A DNA stretch of 42,031 nt, taken from contig WGLQ01000026.1 of assembly GCA_016125495.1 (NCBI GenBank), positions 1 through 42,031 on the forward strand, written 5' to 3'. The position numbers and the translations under genes were made by a program. The notes under the pieces were generated by a model. That model was not told the DNA's origin. It saw only the letters and a program-made list of their open reading frames with translations, and made no database searches. Positions 9,107-20,300 of this stretch are shown in pieces. Numbering within the stretch: the first letter of the stretch is position 1; each line of letters starts with the position of its first letter. This DNA comes from Hyphomicrobiales bacterium. GTDB lineage: Bacteria > Pseudomonadota > Alphaproteobacteria > Rhizobiales > RI-29.

Positions 9107-10519
9107 CTATTTGTAGCCGTCCACGCTCGTTTCCCAATTGGCGTGGTAGTTTTCCGGCTGCCAGGACTCGATTTCCGTCCGCCAGCCGTCGATCAACGTC
9201 GGGGCAGGTGGGGCGATGCCCTCGGCCGGCAGATCGAGCCCGAGGGCGGGAACGAGGCGGCCCATGGCGGCAAGCAGACGGTAGCCACTGTAGACGCCGA
9301 TCAGTTCCTCGTTTCGCAGAGCGCTCTCGGCAAGGAACAGCTCGGTCTGGGCATCGAGGAGGTCCAGGAGCCGGCGGCTGCCGGTATCGAACTGCTCATA
9401 GTATGCCGCCTTTCGACGGCGTTGAAGATCGAGCTGGCGGCGCAGATCGCCGACCCGCTGACGCGAAGAAACGATCGAATTCCATGAAACGCGCGTCTCA
9501 CGCTCGACGACCCGCGTCATGTTCGCCGCGATCTCGGTTGCCTCGGCCGCCCGGGCCTTGGCTTCCCAGAAGCGCGCCTTGTCGATGCCGCCATTGAAGA
9601 TGTTCCAGCGGATGACGAGGAGTGCACGGACCTCGAGGTCGCGATCACCGTCCTGCGTGACGCCGTGGCCGTGGTCGGTCGTCAGCTCGAAATTGGCCTT
9701 CGGAAAGAAGCGCGAGTAGGCCGATCCGATGGAGGCTTTCGCGGCGAGCGTATCGAACTGCGTGGCCATGATCGAGGGCGCGACCTCGACCGCCTCTGAT
9801 ACGGCGGCCTCCACAGACCCAGGCAAGCCACTGGCTGCCGGCGCGGCAGCGAGCCGGCCCGGCATGCGCCCGACGACCGATTTGAAGAGTGCATAGGCAT
9901 CCTGTAGCCGACCTTCGGCTTCCGCGACGATGGCGCTGGCGTTGGCGGCCCGCGCTCCGGCCTCGGCGCCCTCGGCCGAGTTCGCCTTGCCGGCGCCAAC
10001 GCGCGCTCGGACGCGGCGATGGATCTGCTCGTGGGCCGCGTGGTTCGCCCGGGCCGCTTCCAGAACGCTGCCCGCGCGGATGACCTCGAGGTAGGCCTGG
10101 ACGGCGCGAAGGGCGATCGAGTTCGCCGTGTCGTTGACGCGCCAACGCGCCGAGCTGACCCTGTTCTTCTGGCGGGCGATCTCGTGGCGGGCTTCGAAGC
10201 CGTCGAAAATCCGCTGGGAAAAGACCGTGCTGACACCACGCGTGTCGTGCCAGCCGTTGCTGCTTTCGATGCCCGTTCCGGACAGATAGCTGTTGCGATC
10301 GGTGCCGACATGGGCCTTGACGTCGAAAGTCGGCAGGTTCAGCCCGCGCGCGGCGTTCAACTCGTTGTCGATGGCGCGCCTGTTGAAGCGGATGGCGCCG
10401 AGTTCGGGATTGAGGGCAAGTGCTTCCTCGACCACACTCGTCAGGGTGTCGGCGCGCGCCGCTTGGCCCACACAAATAAGGGCCGCGAGCCCGATCGCCG
10501 CCGCTCTAGCGATATTCAT
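9107..10519 (-). CDS. TolC-family outer membrane channel of the type I secretion system
   Basis: A 470-residue outer membrane protein. A signal peptide (about residues 1-23, ending in AARA) is followed by two long helical repeats typical of TolC: the first begins VVEEALALNPELGAIRFNRR, the second lies around residues 230-400 and includes DLRRQLDLQRRRKAAYYEQF and GSRRLLDLLDAQTELFLAE, which is the usual TolC family ending of the equatorial helices. It is the first gene of the minus-strand secretion operon (channel, ABC exporter, adaptor) and starts only 220 bp from the end of the adhesin gene. It should form the exit duct for the adhesin. The intergenic DNA upstream carries tandem and inverted repeats listed separately. 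Confidence 0.93.
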   Translation of the reverse strand: MNIARAAAIGLAALICVGQAARADTLTSVVEEALALNPELGAIRFNRRAIDNELNAARGLNLPTFDVKAHVGTDRNSYLSGTGIESSNGWHDTRGVSTVFSQRIFDGFEARHEIARQKNRVSSARWRVNDTANSIALRAVQAYLEVIRAGSVLEAARANHAAHEQIHRRVRARVGAGKANSAEGAEAGARAANASAIVAEAEGRLQDAYALFKSVVGRMPGRLAAAPAASGLPGSVEAAVSEAVEVAPSIMATQFDTLAAKASIGSAYSRFFPKANFELTTDHGHGVTQDGDRDLEVRALLVIRWNIFNGGIDKARFWEAKARAAEATEIAANMTRVVERETRVSWNSIVSSRQRVGDLRRQLDLQRRRKAAYYEQFDTGSRRLLDLLDAQTELFLAESALRNEELIGVYSGYRLLAAMGRLVPALGLDLPAEGIAPPAPTLIDGWRTEIESWQPENYHANWETSVDGYK

Positions 10520-10616
10520 TCCAAGATGCCCCCGTTGCCCGCCGCCCGCTAACGTCTCTGAAAATCAGCTTTTTAGGCTTGCCCGCGCGTTGGCTCGCGC
10601 GAAACTTTTGCAGAGC

Positions 10617-10656
10617 TTATCAACAGGTGAGCGATTTTATCAACAGGTGACTGATT
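10617..10656. repeat. Two tandem 20-bp direct repeats upstream of the tolC-type gene
   Basis: Two adjacent 20-bp units (10617-10636 and 10637-10656) are identical at 18 of 20 positions and share TTATCAACAGGTGA. The 20-bp period puts both copies on nearly the same face of the helix. They lie about 100-135 bp before the start codon of the TolC-type gene, in its likely promoter region. They could be paired regulator sites. TTATCAACA differs from the DnaA box TTATCCACA at one base, but two sites alone are not evidence of an origin. Confidence 0.6.
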
Positions 10657-10697
10657 CGCCGCCAGATGAGTACAACCCATGGTTTAGTGGCGGCGAA
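10655..10697. repeat. Perfect 10-bp inverted repeat with 23-base spacer
   Basis: TTCGCCGCCA at 10655-10664 is exactly reversed and complemented by TGGCGGCGAA at 10688-10697, with 23 bases between. It begins where the tandem repeats end. It could be an RNA hairpin behind the adhesin gene or a binding site in front of the secretion operon. Confidence 0.5.
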
Positions 10698-10714
10698 GCA
10701 GCATCTATTATCTC

Positions 10715-10738
10715 GATGGTGGCATAATCGCCACCACC
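10715..10738 (-). terminator. Possible terminator hairpin after the adhesin gene
   Basis: Three bases past the adhesin stop, the minus strand reads a 9-bp stem GGTGGTGGC / GCCACCATC (one G-U pair) with a GATTAT loop. No U-run follows, so it is either a weak terminator or a stabilising 3' hairpin. Confidence 0.4.
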
Positions 10739-10740
10739 GT

Positions 10741-11373
10741 TCAGACGATCAGGTTGCCGTTCGCGCGCATCGTATCGACGTCCAGCCCGGTCACATTCTC
10801 CAGAACGACCAGGTCCGTGAAGTTGTCGCCGCCGCCGTTCGGATCGATGCGCACCGTCGTGTCGCCACCGCCAACCGACAGCTGGACGAACTCGGCGATG
10901 ACGGAGGTCGCCGGGTCGAAGCCGATCAGTAGGGCCGAGATGTCGAGAGCATCGTTACCGGTACCGAAGTCGGTGATGGTGTCGACACCGGTGCCGAGGT
11001 CGCCCACTTCCCAGCGGAAGGTATCGGCGCCGTTCCCGCCCGTGAGGATGTCAGCACCCGTGCCGCCGACGAGAAGGTCGAAACCATCTCCCGCGTCGAT
11101 GGTGTCGATCCCGGCCGCGCCGAAGATCAACTGCCGGCCCGTCGTGCCTGCGAGCGTGTCGTCACCGGGGGTACCGTTGATCACCGTCGGAACGACGAGG
11201 CGGAAGGTGTCGGTGATGGCCACAGCGAGGGTGCTCGCCTGATCGATGGTCACAGCGCTGACGGAAACCACGTTCACACCAGCCGTCGCGCCCTCGAAGA
11301 CGACCGCCTTCAACGCATTGGCCTCGGCTTCGCTTCCGGTGAAGACCCATTCCCCGGCCGCCGGGTTGGTCAT
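10741..11373 (-). CDS. RTX adhesin, C-terminal part with nonapeptide repeats and T1SS signal (frameshifted from main ORF)
   Basis: A 210-residue open frame that completes the giant adhesin. It begins inside the last Ig-like repeat, then carries RTX Ca2+-binding nonapeptides (GTPGDDTLAG, GAAGIDTIDAGDG, GGTGADILTGGNGADTF). It ends in the type I secretion C-terminal target domain of the VCA0849 kind (DTITDFGTGNDALDIS, a beta-rich stretch, and a final NLIV). Translated further upstream the same frame reads VVLEATAGG, which joins naturally to the end of the larger frame (TFTGVPTG) if one C is added to CCC at 11403-11405. Its own ATG overlaps the stop of the larger frame (ATGA), so a separate small product is conceivable. 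A sequencing error or a real frameshift is more likely than two genes. Confidence 0.85.
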   Translation of the reverse strand: MTNPAAGEWVFTGSEAEANALKAVVFEGATAGVNVVSVSAVTIDQASTLAVAITDTFRLVVPTVINGTPGDDTLAGTTGRQLIFGAAGIDTIDAGDGFDLLVGGTGADILTGGNGADTFRWEVGDLGTGVDTITDFGTGNDALDISALLIGFDPATSVIAEFVQLSVGGGDTTVRIDPNGGGDNFTDLVVLENVTGLDVDTMRANGNLIV

Positions 11374-14300
11374 GGTCCCACCCGCCGTCGCCTCGAGGAC
11401 GACCCGGTCGGCACGCCCGTGAAGGTGAGGCGGACCTGCTCGGGCGGGTTCTCTCCCGGCTCACTGCCACGCTCGTCGGTCATGCGCACGTTGAGGTCGA
11501 GAGCGACCTCGCCAGACCCCTGGACCGTGACGTTGCGAGCGAGGACTTCGACCGGATCGGCTTCGGGCGTCACCGTCACCGTAAACGGCACGACGGTCTG
11601 GGCCTCGTCGCCGTTGGTGAGCTCGAGGGCGATGGCGGTCAATGCGAGCGTCATCGTGCCCGAGTAGTGGAGCGGCGGCGTCAGAGTGAGAGTGGCAAGG
11701 CTCGTCACGGGGATGGTCCAGCTGCCATCGCCGTTGTTGGAGCCCGCCGAGAACAGGGAGCCTTCCGGCACTCCGGTGATCTTGACCGAGAGAACCTCGG
11801 CGCCGTTGGTCGTGACGGCGTCGTTGAGCGCGGCGGAAAGCCCGACGAGCGCGATGGCGGTGTCCTCCCCGCCCGTTGCATTCGAAGCTGTGGCGCTCGG
11901 CGCGTCGGCATCGGCGGCGACCGAAACCGTGAAGTTCGAGGTTTCGAGTTGCACATCGCCGTTGGCCGGCTCGACCGAGTAGGCCGCGACCGTGACCGTG
12001 ACGTCGCCATGCCAGTCGTTGGCCGGAAGCATCATCAGGTTCGGGACGTCGGTCATCTCCACGCGATAGAAGCCGACGAGGCTCTGGCCGTCGATGGTGG
12101 CATCGGAGTCCCCCGCCGCGACGACGGCGTGGCCGGGCAGTGTCGCTCCGTCGGAGAGCCGGACGTACGAATAGGTGCCGATCTGGGTGCCGACATCGCC
12201 ATCGAGCACGACTGGGATCGTGCCGATACTTTCACCGGCATCCTCGCCCGGCCGCGCGCCGAGACCGTCGCGTGGCGATAGCCCGATATTGAGTGCGACG
12301 AGCGTGTCCTCCGTGCCGGCGTCGGGCGTTGCGATGATCGCGACGCCGTCGGCAACGGGCGTGACGTCGATGCCGACGGTTTGCGCCCCTGTCGTCGCCT
12401 TCTGGAGAGTTGCGTTCGTTGCGACCGCCTCCACGGTGATCTGCATCGTGCCGGAGAAATTCTCCGGTGGGATGATGCGCACGGCACCGCCATTGACGGC
12501 CGCCGCCGAAGCGACCCAGCGGCCGGTATCCGGGTTGAAGAGGGCCCCGATCACCTGGGCGCCAGCCGGCACGTTCGAGATCATGACCGCGACGGAGGGA
12601 TTGGAGGGATCGCCGGGCGCCGGAAGGGCCGTGACATTGAGCGCGATGCCTGCCTGGTCGTCCTCGATGCCGGAGCTGACGCCGACCGTGACCGAGGGCG
12701 GGAGCGGCGGGGTTCCGCCACCACCTGGCGTGCTGGTGACGACGACGTCGAAGTCGGTCGAATTCTGCGCCGTATCGCCGTCGTTCTCGACCGCGATGGT
12801 GGTGAGACGCAGGTTCGCGGTGCCGACGGAACCGCCGGGTGTAACCACGTGAAGATCTGCCAGCAGTGCCTGGAGTGCAGCCGGTGTCGCCGCGCTCAAG
12901 AGGAACGTGCCGTCGCCATTGTCCAGGGCGACGATGTTGCCGGCGCCGTCGGTGAAGCCGAGCAGCGGAGCGGTGCCAGGGTTGAGGACCCGGATGACAT
13001 AATAAACCTCTTCCGATGCGGCGCGCCCGAGGGCGACGTCCGTATCCGTGCTCTCGCCGCCAAGATCAATCGACAGGCGGGTGCCCGAGGAACCGGAGAC
13101 GGTCGGCCGGCCGGTCACCCCGTCGACTGGCTCGTTGACGAAGACGGTCGGTGTATCGGCCGTGCCGATGAGATCGACGGCGAAGTTCGCGGTTTCCGTC
13201 TTGTCGACCGACACTGTCGTTCCCGAACTCGGGAAGAATGCCGTATCGCGCACGAGGGCGGAGACGGGGATCGAAAAGTCCTCGTTGGAATCGAGGAACA
13301 GTTCATGGGCGAGCGTGACCCCGGGCAGGTCGGCGGCGAGAACCGTTATGGTGCCGGCTCCGGCGTCGTAGGTAAAGGTCCCGGTGATGTGGTTGGCGAC
13401 GAGTTCATCGAGCCCGGCGCCAGGACCCTCGAGGTCGACGATGCGCCCGGCGAGGCCAGCATCGGCAATGAGCCCCGAGAGGTCGAACGTATAGGAGATG
13501 ACCTCCTCGGAGCCGTCGTTGTCGACGAAGGCATGCGCGGCCGCGCTGAGGAGCGGAATGTTCACGCCCGCCTCGCTTTGGCCCTCGGTGAGGTTCGCCC
13601 CGAGCGACCAGGACGAGAATCCGTCGACCGTGACATCATTGATCACCGGATTGACCTGGATGGTCAGGTCCCAGTCGGTCGCCGCCTGATCGCCATCGAC
13701 CTCCTGGGAGACGGCGCGCAAGGTGACGGACCCATAGGGGTTCTCGCCCGAGAAGTTCGGCAGTGCCGGGAGCGTCAGCGTCTCCATTGCGGCCGCGGTG
13801 ACGCTCCAGGCGCCGTTGCCGATGTAGGTGACGCCCCCTCCCGGGTTCGCCGTCGACGGGATGACGCCCGCCGGAACGCCAGAGAGCACGAAGGAGAGGC
13901 TTTCCGAAGTATCGTCGTCGACCAGAACGTTATTCAAGTTGCCGCCTGCGCCGGCGACGACGGCGGCACCGATGGCGATCTCCTGGTCCTCGTCCGCCGT
14001 CACGGTCACGGTGCGCGCGAGAGGCGCATCGGCGACGCCCGTCACGCCGACGCGGATGTCGGTGAATGGCACGTCGGCGGTGGTTGCCCCGTCGGTCACC
14101 CGCGCGACGCCCTGAAGGAGGATATCTCCCGAAAGCGCCGTCGAATAATGCTCCGGCGGCAGGATCGTCAGGGCCGCGACATCATCGGGATCGAGCACGT
14201 AGACGTTTGCCCCCACACCCGCGTCGAAGGTCGGCAGGATCTCGGTCCCACCCGCGCCGAAAATTCGCGTCGCTGGCGGGATCACCGCGGTCAGCAACAC

Positions 14301-17300
14301 CTGGTACGTCTCCGATCCGTCCTTGTCGCCGAGCGTGACGCTCATCGGGACGGGGATCATCGAATCCTCGAACCCGATCGCATTGCCCTTGACGGTGACC
14401 GGGTCGATCGTCGCGGAGATGTTCACGTCGATGAAGTCGGAGCGGATTTCAACCCGCGTGTCGAGGTCGCCGAGCGTACCGGAGCCCGCCGAATTGTTCG
14501 GCGCAAGCTCGTTGTCGCCAGCCGGATCGATGTCGCCGTAAAGGGTCGCAGCCTCGGTCGAGATCGCCTCGATCATGATGCCGTTGGTGCCCGTGAGCTG
14601 GCCGGACCAGTTTTCGCGGGGATCGAGGGCGAGATCGTTCGCGCCGCCGTTCATGAACTCGTTGAAGAGGGCGGCGCGGGCGGCGTTGGTGGCGCCGGTC
14701 GCGGTGAGCAAATAGACGCCATTGCCCTGGTGGACCAGCGTGATTCCGGCGAGCGAGCCGGTCAGCGTGCCGATCGGGCCGAGGCCATCGGCGCCCTGGG
14801 GCACGGTGATGCGAACCGTGAGGGTCTCGGAGCCGTCGTCGTCGGCGCTCGGGGAAACAGTGGCGATCAACGGCACGTTCGGGCCATCCTCGGGGGTGGC
14901 AGCGACGGGGTCGATCGCGGTCACGGCTGGCGCGTCGGCGACCGCCTGCATGACGATGTCGTGGGTGAAGGTGTTCACCTGACTGTCGGCGACGCCCCCG
15001 TTGACGTCGAGGGTCGTGACGGCAACGGCGATCGTCCCGTTGCGATCGGTATGGGCCGGTCCCATCTCGACCGTGAAGCCGGCAAGGGTCGCGCGGATAT
15101 CGGCCTCGGCCTGCTGGCGGTCGGCCTGACTGACGCCGCTGCCATCGCCGGCAATGAGGCTCGAGGTGATGGTGTAGGTTCTGGCACCGGCATCGAATGC
15201 GACCGATGCCGAGCCGACGCCTGCCCCCTGTGCGATCGTGTAGGTGAGATTGGCGGTGTCGGCCGGAACGGTCAACACGATGCGCGAGATGGTCTCGGTC
15301 TCGGGATTGTTATCCTCGGTCGGCGCCACGTCTACGCCGTTGTCGACGATGCGGATACCTGTCGTCGTATTGGCGAGCGTCGCACCGAAGGCGACCGGCC
15401 CCCGATCCTCGACGCCGATCGAATCGACCGCGGGCGTGATGGCGTCCGCATCCGGGCGCACGGTCACGGCGACGTTCTGGACGCCGGTCGTCGTGGTCAC
15501 GGGACCCGAGACACTGTTGGTGTCGACGACGACGCCGCGCACCGAAAGCGTGATCGTGCCGGAAAAATGCGTCGGAGGTTCGATCGCGAGGGTCGCGATG
15601 GCGGATTCGGGGATCCGCAGGAAGCCACCCGACACGGTGCCGACATCCACGCCGCCCGAGATGAACCGCGTGCCGACCGGATAGCTCGAGGTGTCGACCT
15701 CGATGAATCGCTGCTCGGAGCCGTCGGTGTCGGGTGAGGCCGTGAGGGCGAAGGCGCCGAGGCTGATCTGAGTATCCTCGGTGCCGGTCGCGCCGCCCGG
15801 GACGGTGAGCGTCGGGGTATCGCCGACAGGCGTTACGGGGATGGTGAAGGACTGCGTGCGCGTTGCCGTCGGGACCGCGATTTCCGGACCGACCTGGCCG
15901 CCACCCATGCCGAAAACGATGCCGTTGTTGTCCTCGGTCGGGCTACTCTCGACGGCGCGCGCGGTGACGGTGATCGAGATGTTTTCGCCGTTGTTGGCAC
16001 CGGGCCGGGCCTGGAGCGAGGCGAGCGCGGTGTTGAGGGTGGAGGCAATGCCCGAGAACGTGACGAGGCCATTGGCGACGACCATGGAGGCGCCCCCGAT
16101 CACGAAGGATCCGTTCACGCTCGTGTCGATGGTTGTTGCTCCCACGGTGAACTGGAGCACCGGACGGGCGCCGGTGCCCGGCGTCGAGAAGGCGACCGTG
16201 ATGTTCTGATAGGTCTCCGAGCCGTCGAAATCGTTGAGCGAGGTCGTCACGGGGTAGGCAACGAAACCGGAATCCTCGAGCACCGCCGGTTTGGTCGCCG
16301 CGCCCCGGTTGACGGTCGGGGTGTCGGCGACGGCACGCACCGTCACGTCGTGGGTGATGACCGTCGTCTGGGAAGCGAGATCGCCGACCTCGCTCACCGG
16401 ACTGTTCTCGTCCGTCACGGCCGTCACGGTGAGGGCGAAGTTCCTATCTCCGTCCTCGGTGACGCGCGACTGCACGGCGGCAAGGGAGGTCATCACATCC
16501 GCCGCATTGGCCCCAGAGAGGGTGAAGGTGCCAGCAGCGAAGGTCGCGGTGACGCCAACCGGCAGCGTGAATGCGGGGTTCATGAAGGCGGTAATCCCGG
16601 CCGGGAAGCCCGAGATGGTGATGGAAAGGGACTGCGAGCCGTCGAGATCGACGAGAGAGAAATCGGAAAGCGTATCGCCATCCGTCTCGCTCTCGAGGAT
16701 GTTGGCGCCGAGGTTGAAGGTGCCGTTCTCGTTGACGATCGAGCCCGAGTTGTTGGCAACGACAGGGTCGACCACCGGGCCAACCGTCACCTGGATCGGG
16801 GCCTGGACGCTGGCGACATCATCGCCCGTCGGCTCGCCCGCGACGGTCGCTTCGGTCGCGGTCGCCACGATCGTCATATCGTAGGTGCCGTGCGCCTGGG
16901 CGGGTGGAACGAAAAAGACATTGCCGAGGCTCGCGACGGGGATCGTGAAGACGCCCGCTGAGGGAGAGGCGAATGCTGGTCCGCCGAGACCGTCGGTCAG
17001 GCTCGCGCCCGCCGGCACGCCCGTGATCCGCACGCTGAGCGTTTCCGAACCGTCGAGGTCGCGCAGGACGGCAGAGAGATCATCGAGGTGGACGGGCGCG
17101 TCCTCGCTCGTCGTCTCGGTGTCGCCCGTTACGATCGGCGCATCGGCGACCGCGTTGACGACGATGGTGTGCGTCGCATTGAGGGCGACGCCGGTGATCG
17201 CCGTGCCAGTGTCGGGATCGACGTCCTGGCGTGAAATCTGGACGCCAACGGGGATGTCGGCCGAGCCGTGGTCGGAGGCGGCATAGGTGAAGGTCGCCAG

Positions 17301-20300
17301 CACCTGGCGGATCACCGTCTCGAGGGCGCGCGGATCGGCGGGCGGATTGCCGGCATCGACGGCGAGCGTAAAGGTTCCGACGGGACCTTCCGTGACGGTG
17401 ACGCCCGCCTGGTCGATCCACGTCACCGTGCCGGCGGGCAGACCGGAGAGCACGATCCGGTTGATGCCTTCCGAACGGTCCGCGGCATCGAAGGTCGCGG
17501 TATCACCGGTGCGCACGATGCCGGCATCGATCGCCGCGCCAAAGACGACGCTGCCGGGGATGTTGGTGACATTGGGCGCGGAGCCATCCGATGTCGACGG
17601 TGCCTCGTCCTCATCCTCGTTGACGAGGCTGGAAGTGGCTGGCAACGAAACCGCGTCGAAGGCCGGCGTCACCGTGACGTCGATGGTCGCCGTCGTCGAA
17701 GGCGTCGCCGGCGTCCGACCGCCAGCGCCCGAGAGGTTCTGCTCGAAGTTGAAGGCGGTGACGGAGAGTTGGAAGTCGGCGGCGCTGTCCTGCGGCGCGC
17801 GCACGAGGAGGTCATTGGCGAGGAAGGAAATGAGCGCCTGTGTCGTGGCAAAGCTCGACACGGTCTGGTCGAAGGTCCAGCCGGTCGCGGTTGGTGTAGC
17901 GGTCACGCCGGCCGGCAGGTCGAGCGGGTCGAAGCTGATCGTCGCGCCCGTCGGCAGGCCCGTGATCTCGACCCGGTCCAAGATTTCCGAGCCATCCGTA
18001 TCGCCGAGTGTGATGGTGATCGGCAGAGCGAAGTTCGTATCCTCGACGCCCGAGGCGGCGCCCGCGATGGTGGGTTCGTCACCGGCCGCATCCGCCGTCA
18101 CGGCGATGGTGTGGGTGAGGTTGCTGGTCGCGGGCGCGGAGGCCTCGGGGGTGCCGAAGCGGTCGACGGTCGTGACCGCCAGGCCCAGCGTGATGTCGCG
18201 GTCGCTGTCGGCGGGCGGCGTCAGGGAGAGTTTGTCGAGCGCGGCCTGGATGTCGGCTTCGGTCCCGCCCGGCTGAAGGGCGAGCGTGATGGTGCCGGTG
18301 CCGGCGCCGATGCCCGGAACATAAGTCGCGGTGACGTTGGCGGTCGGCGTGCCGAGCGAGACGGCGGCGATGTCCGACGGAATGCCGGTCAGCACGATCT
18401 GGGTGATCGTCTCGGACGAGGGACCGGCGCCGAGCGCGGCGTTCTGGTCCGCCTTGGCGAGCACGATGTCGGCCCCGAACGTGACGGCGGTGTCCTCGAC
18501 GACGCTCGAAGCGCCGGTGTTGGTCACCGCGTCGGCGATCGGCAGCACCGTGACGGGGATGGTCGTCGTCGCGGTGGCGCGCTGCGTGTCGACCTGACCG
18601 CCCGCGAGGTTGGTCTCGATGGAGGTCACGTCGACCGCGAGGGAGAAGTCGTCGTCGAAGTGCAGGCGCGAGCCGTCCGGCGTCAGGACCAGGTTGGCGA
18701 GGACGTCGTTGACGGCCGCGTCGTTGGCGATGGGGTCGGCGAGGTTCGGGCCGGTGACGGTGTAGGTGCCGTCCGGGTTGAGGGTGAGCGTCGCCGCGAC
18801 CGAGGTCGTCGAGAGGGTATAGCCCGCCGGCACGTTGCGGATGACGACGGTCTCGATCGCCTCCGACCCGGTCGCCTGGGTCGGGTCGGTGTCGGCGCGG
18901 GCGACCGAGAAGGCGATGTTGATCGCCTGGTCCTCGTTGCCCGTCACCGGCCCCGCCGTGATGGTCGGCGCGTCGGCGACCGCGCGGAGCGTGATCGTAT
19001 GCGAACCGTTCGTCGTGCCGACAACACCGTCGTTGTCGGTCGTCGTCACGGCAACGGAAAGTAGAATCTCGCGGTCGCTGTCGGCGGGCGGCGTCAAGGT
19101 CATCGCGCGCATTGCGGTCAGGAGATCCGCTTCGCTGCCGGTGGTGCGGGTCAGCGTGTAGGTCGGCTGCCCGAAACCGTCGACACCGACAGCGATCGAA
19201 ATGCCTGCAACGGAGGGAATGGTGCCGTCGCCCGGAGAGCCGATGATGGCGCCCGCCGGAACGTTCGCGATGACGACACGCGTGATCGATTCGGAACCAT
19301 CGGTATCGTCGTCGCGGGTGATCGCGATATTATTCCCGAAATTGACGACCGTATCCTCGGGTGTCGAACTCGAACCCGTAACGACCGGGGCATCGTGGGC
19401 CGCGATGAAGACGACGGGAATGTCGAGCGTACGGGTCGCCGTAAGGACCGCGACATCGCCGGCATCGCTGCCAGCCGTCGTCGGATTGCTCTCCCTCGCG
19501 GTGACCGTCACCTGGAGCGTGAAGTCGTCGTCGGCGTTGGCCGGCGGTACGATGACGAGACCGGCGAGGGTTGCCTGGATTGCGGCCTTGGTCCCGGAGA
19601 CGAGATAGCTGCCGTCGGGCTCGCGGGTCAGGCCCTGGAAGGAATACCCGGCGGGCAGACCGGTGATGCGGACGGGGTCCATTGTCTCGGTGCCGTCGAG
19701 ATCGGTCAGATCGAGGGCCACTGGAACGGGGAGGTTCGTGTCCTCGAGACCCTGCACGACCGGGCCGCCCGGTGTCACGACCACATTGGGACCGCCGGTG
19801 AAGGACGCATCCGGCAGATCGGCGACGGCGGCCACCGTGATCGCCATCGGAACGACCTGCGTGTCGGTGACGGGAGCACCTCCCCCACCCGAATCCTCCG
19901 TCGTCGCCGAGACGGTGAGGGCGATGTCGCCGTCGCTGTCGGCCGGCGGCGTCAGGGTGAGCGTGGCAAGCGCCGCGCGGATCTCGGCCTCCGTGAAGCC
20001 CGAACCGGCGCCGCCGAGCGTCACCGTGGCCCCCGCGGGCGGCGCGATGAAGTCGACCGGGTTGCCGTTCTCGTCCGAATACTGGATGCGCGTGCCGGCA
20101 GGAAATCCGGAGACGACGACCTCGATGACGGTCTGCGTCAGCGGATCGTTGACGACGATGTCGATGTCATCGCCGAAGGTGACGGGCGTATCTTCGTTCG
20201 TCGCCTGGGTCGGCGCTGTGATCTCGAGGGGATCGGCGACCGGAGCAACGACGACACGGATCGGCGCCGAGGCTGTCTCGGTGTCGCCGTTCGAGCCCTC

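Noticed and set aside
10617-10656. DnaA boxes and replication origin
   Set aside because: Only two near-matches, each one base off consensus, and no other origin marks or dnaA-type neighbours.
11395-11410. Programmed -1 ribosomal frameshift in the adhesin
   Set aside because: There is no X-XXY-YYZ slippery sequence at the junction.
12381-15737. Open frame of 1,118 codons on the plus strand inside the adhesin
   Set aside because: It is an antisense shadow of the repeat-rich GC-rich adhesin gene: Arg/Asp/Gly-rich with no family pattern.
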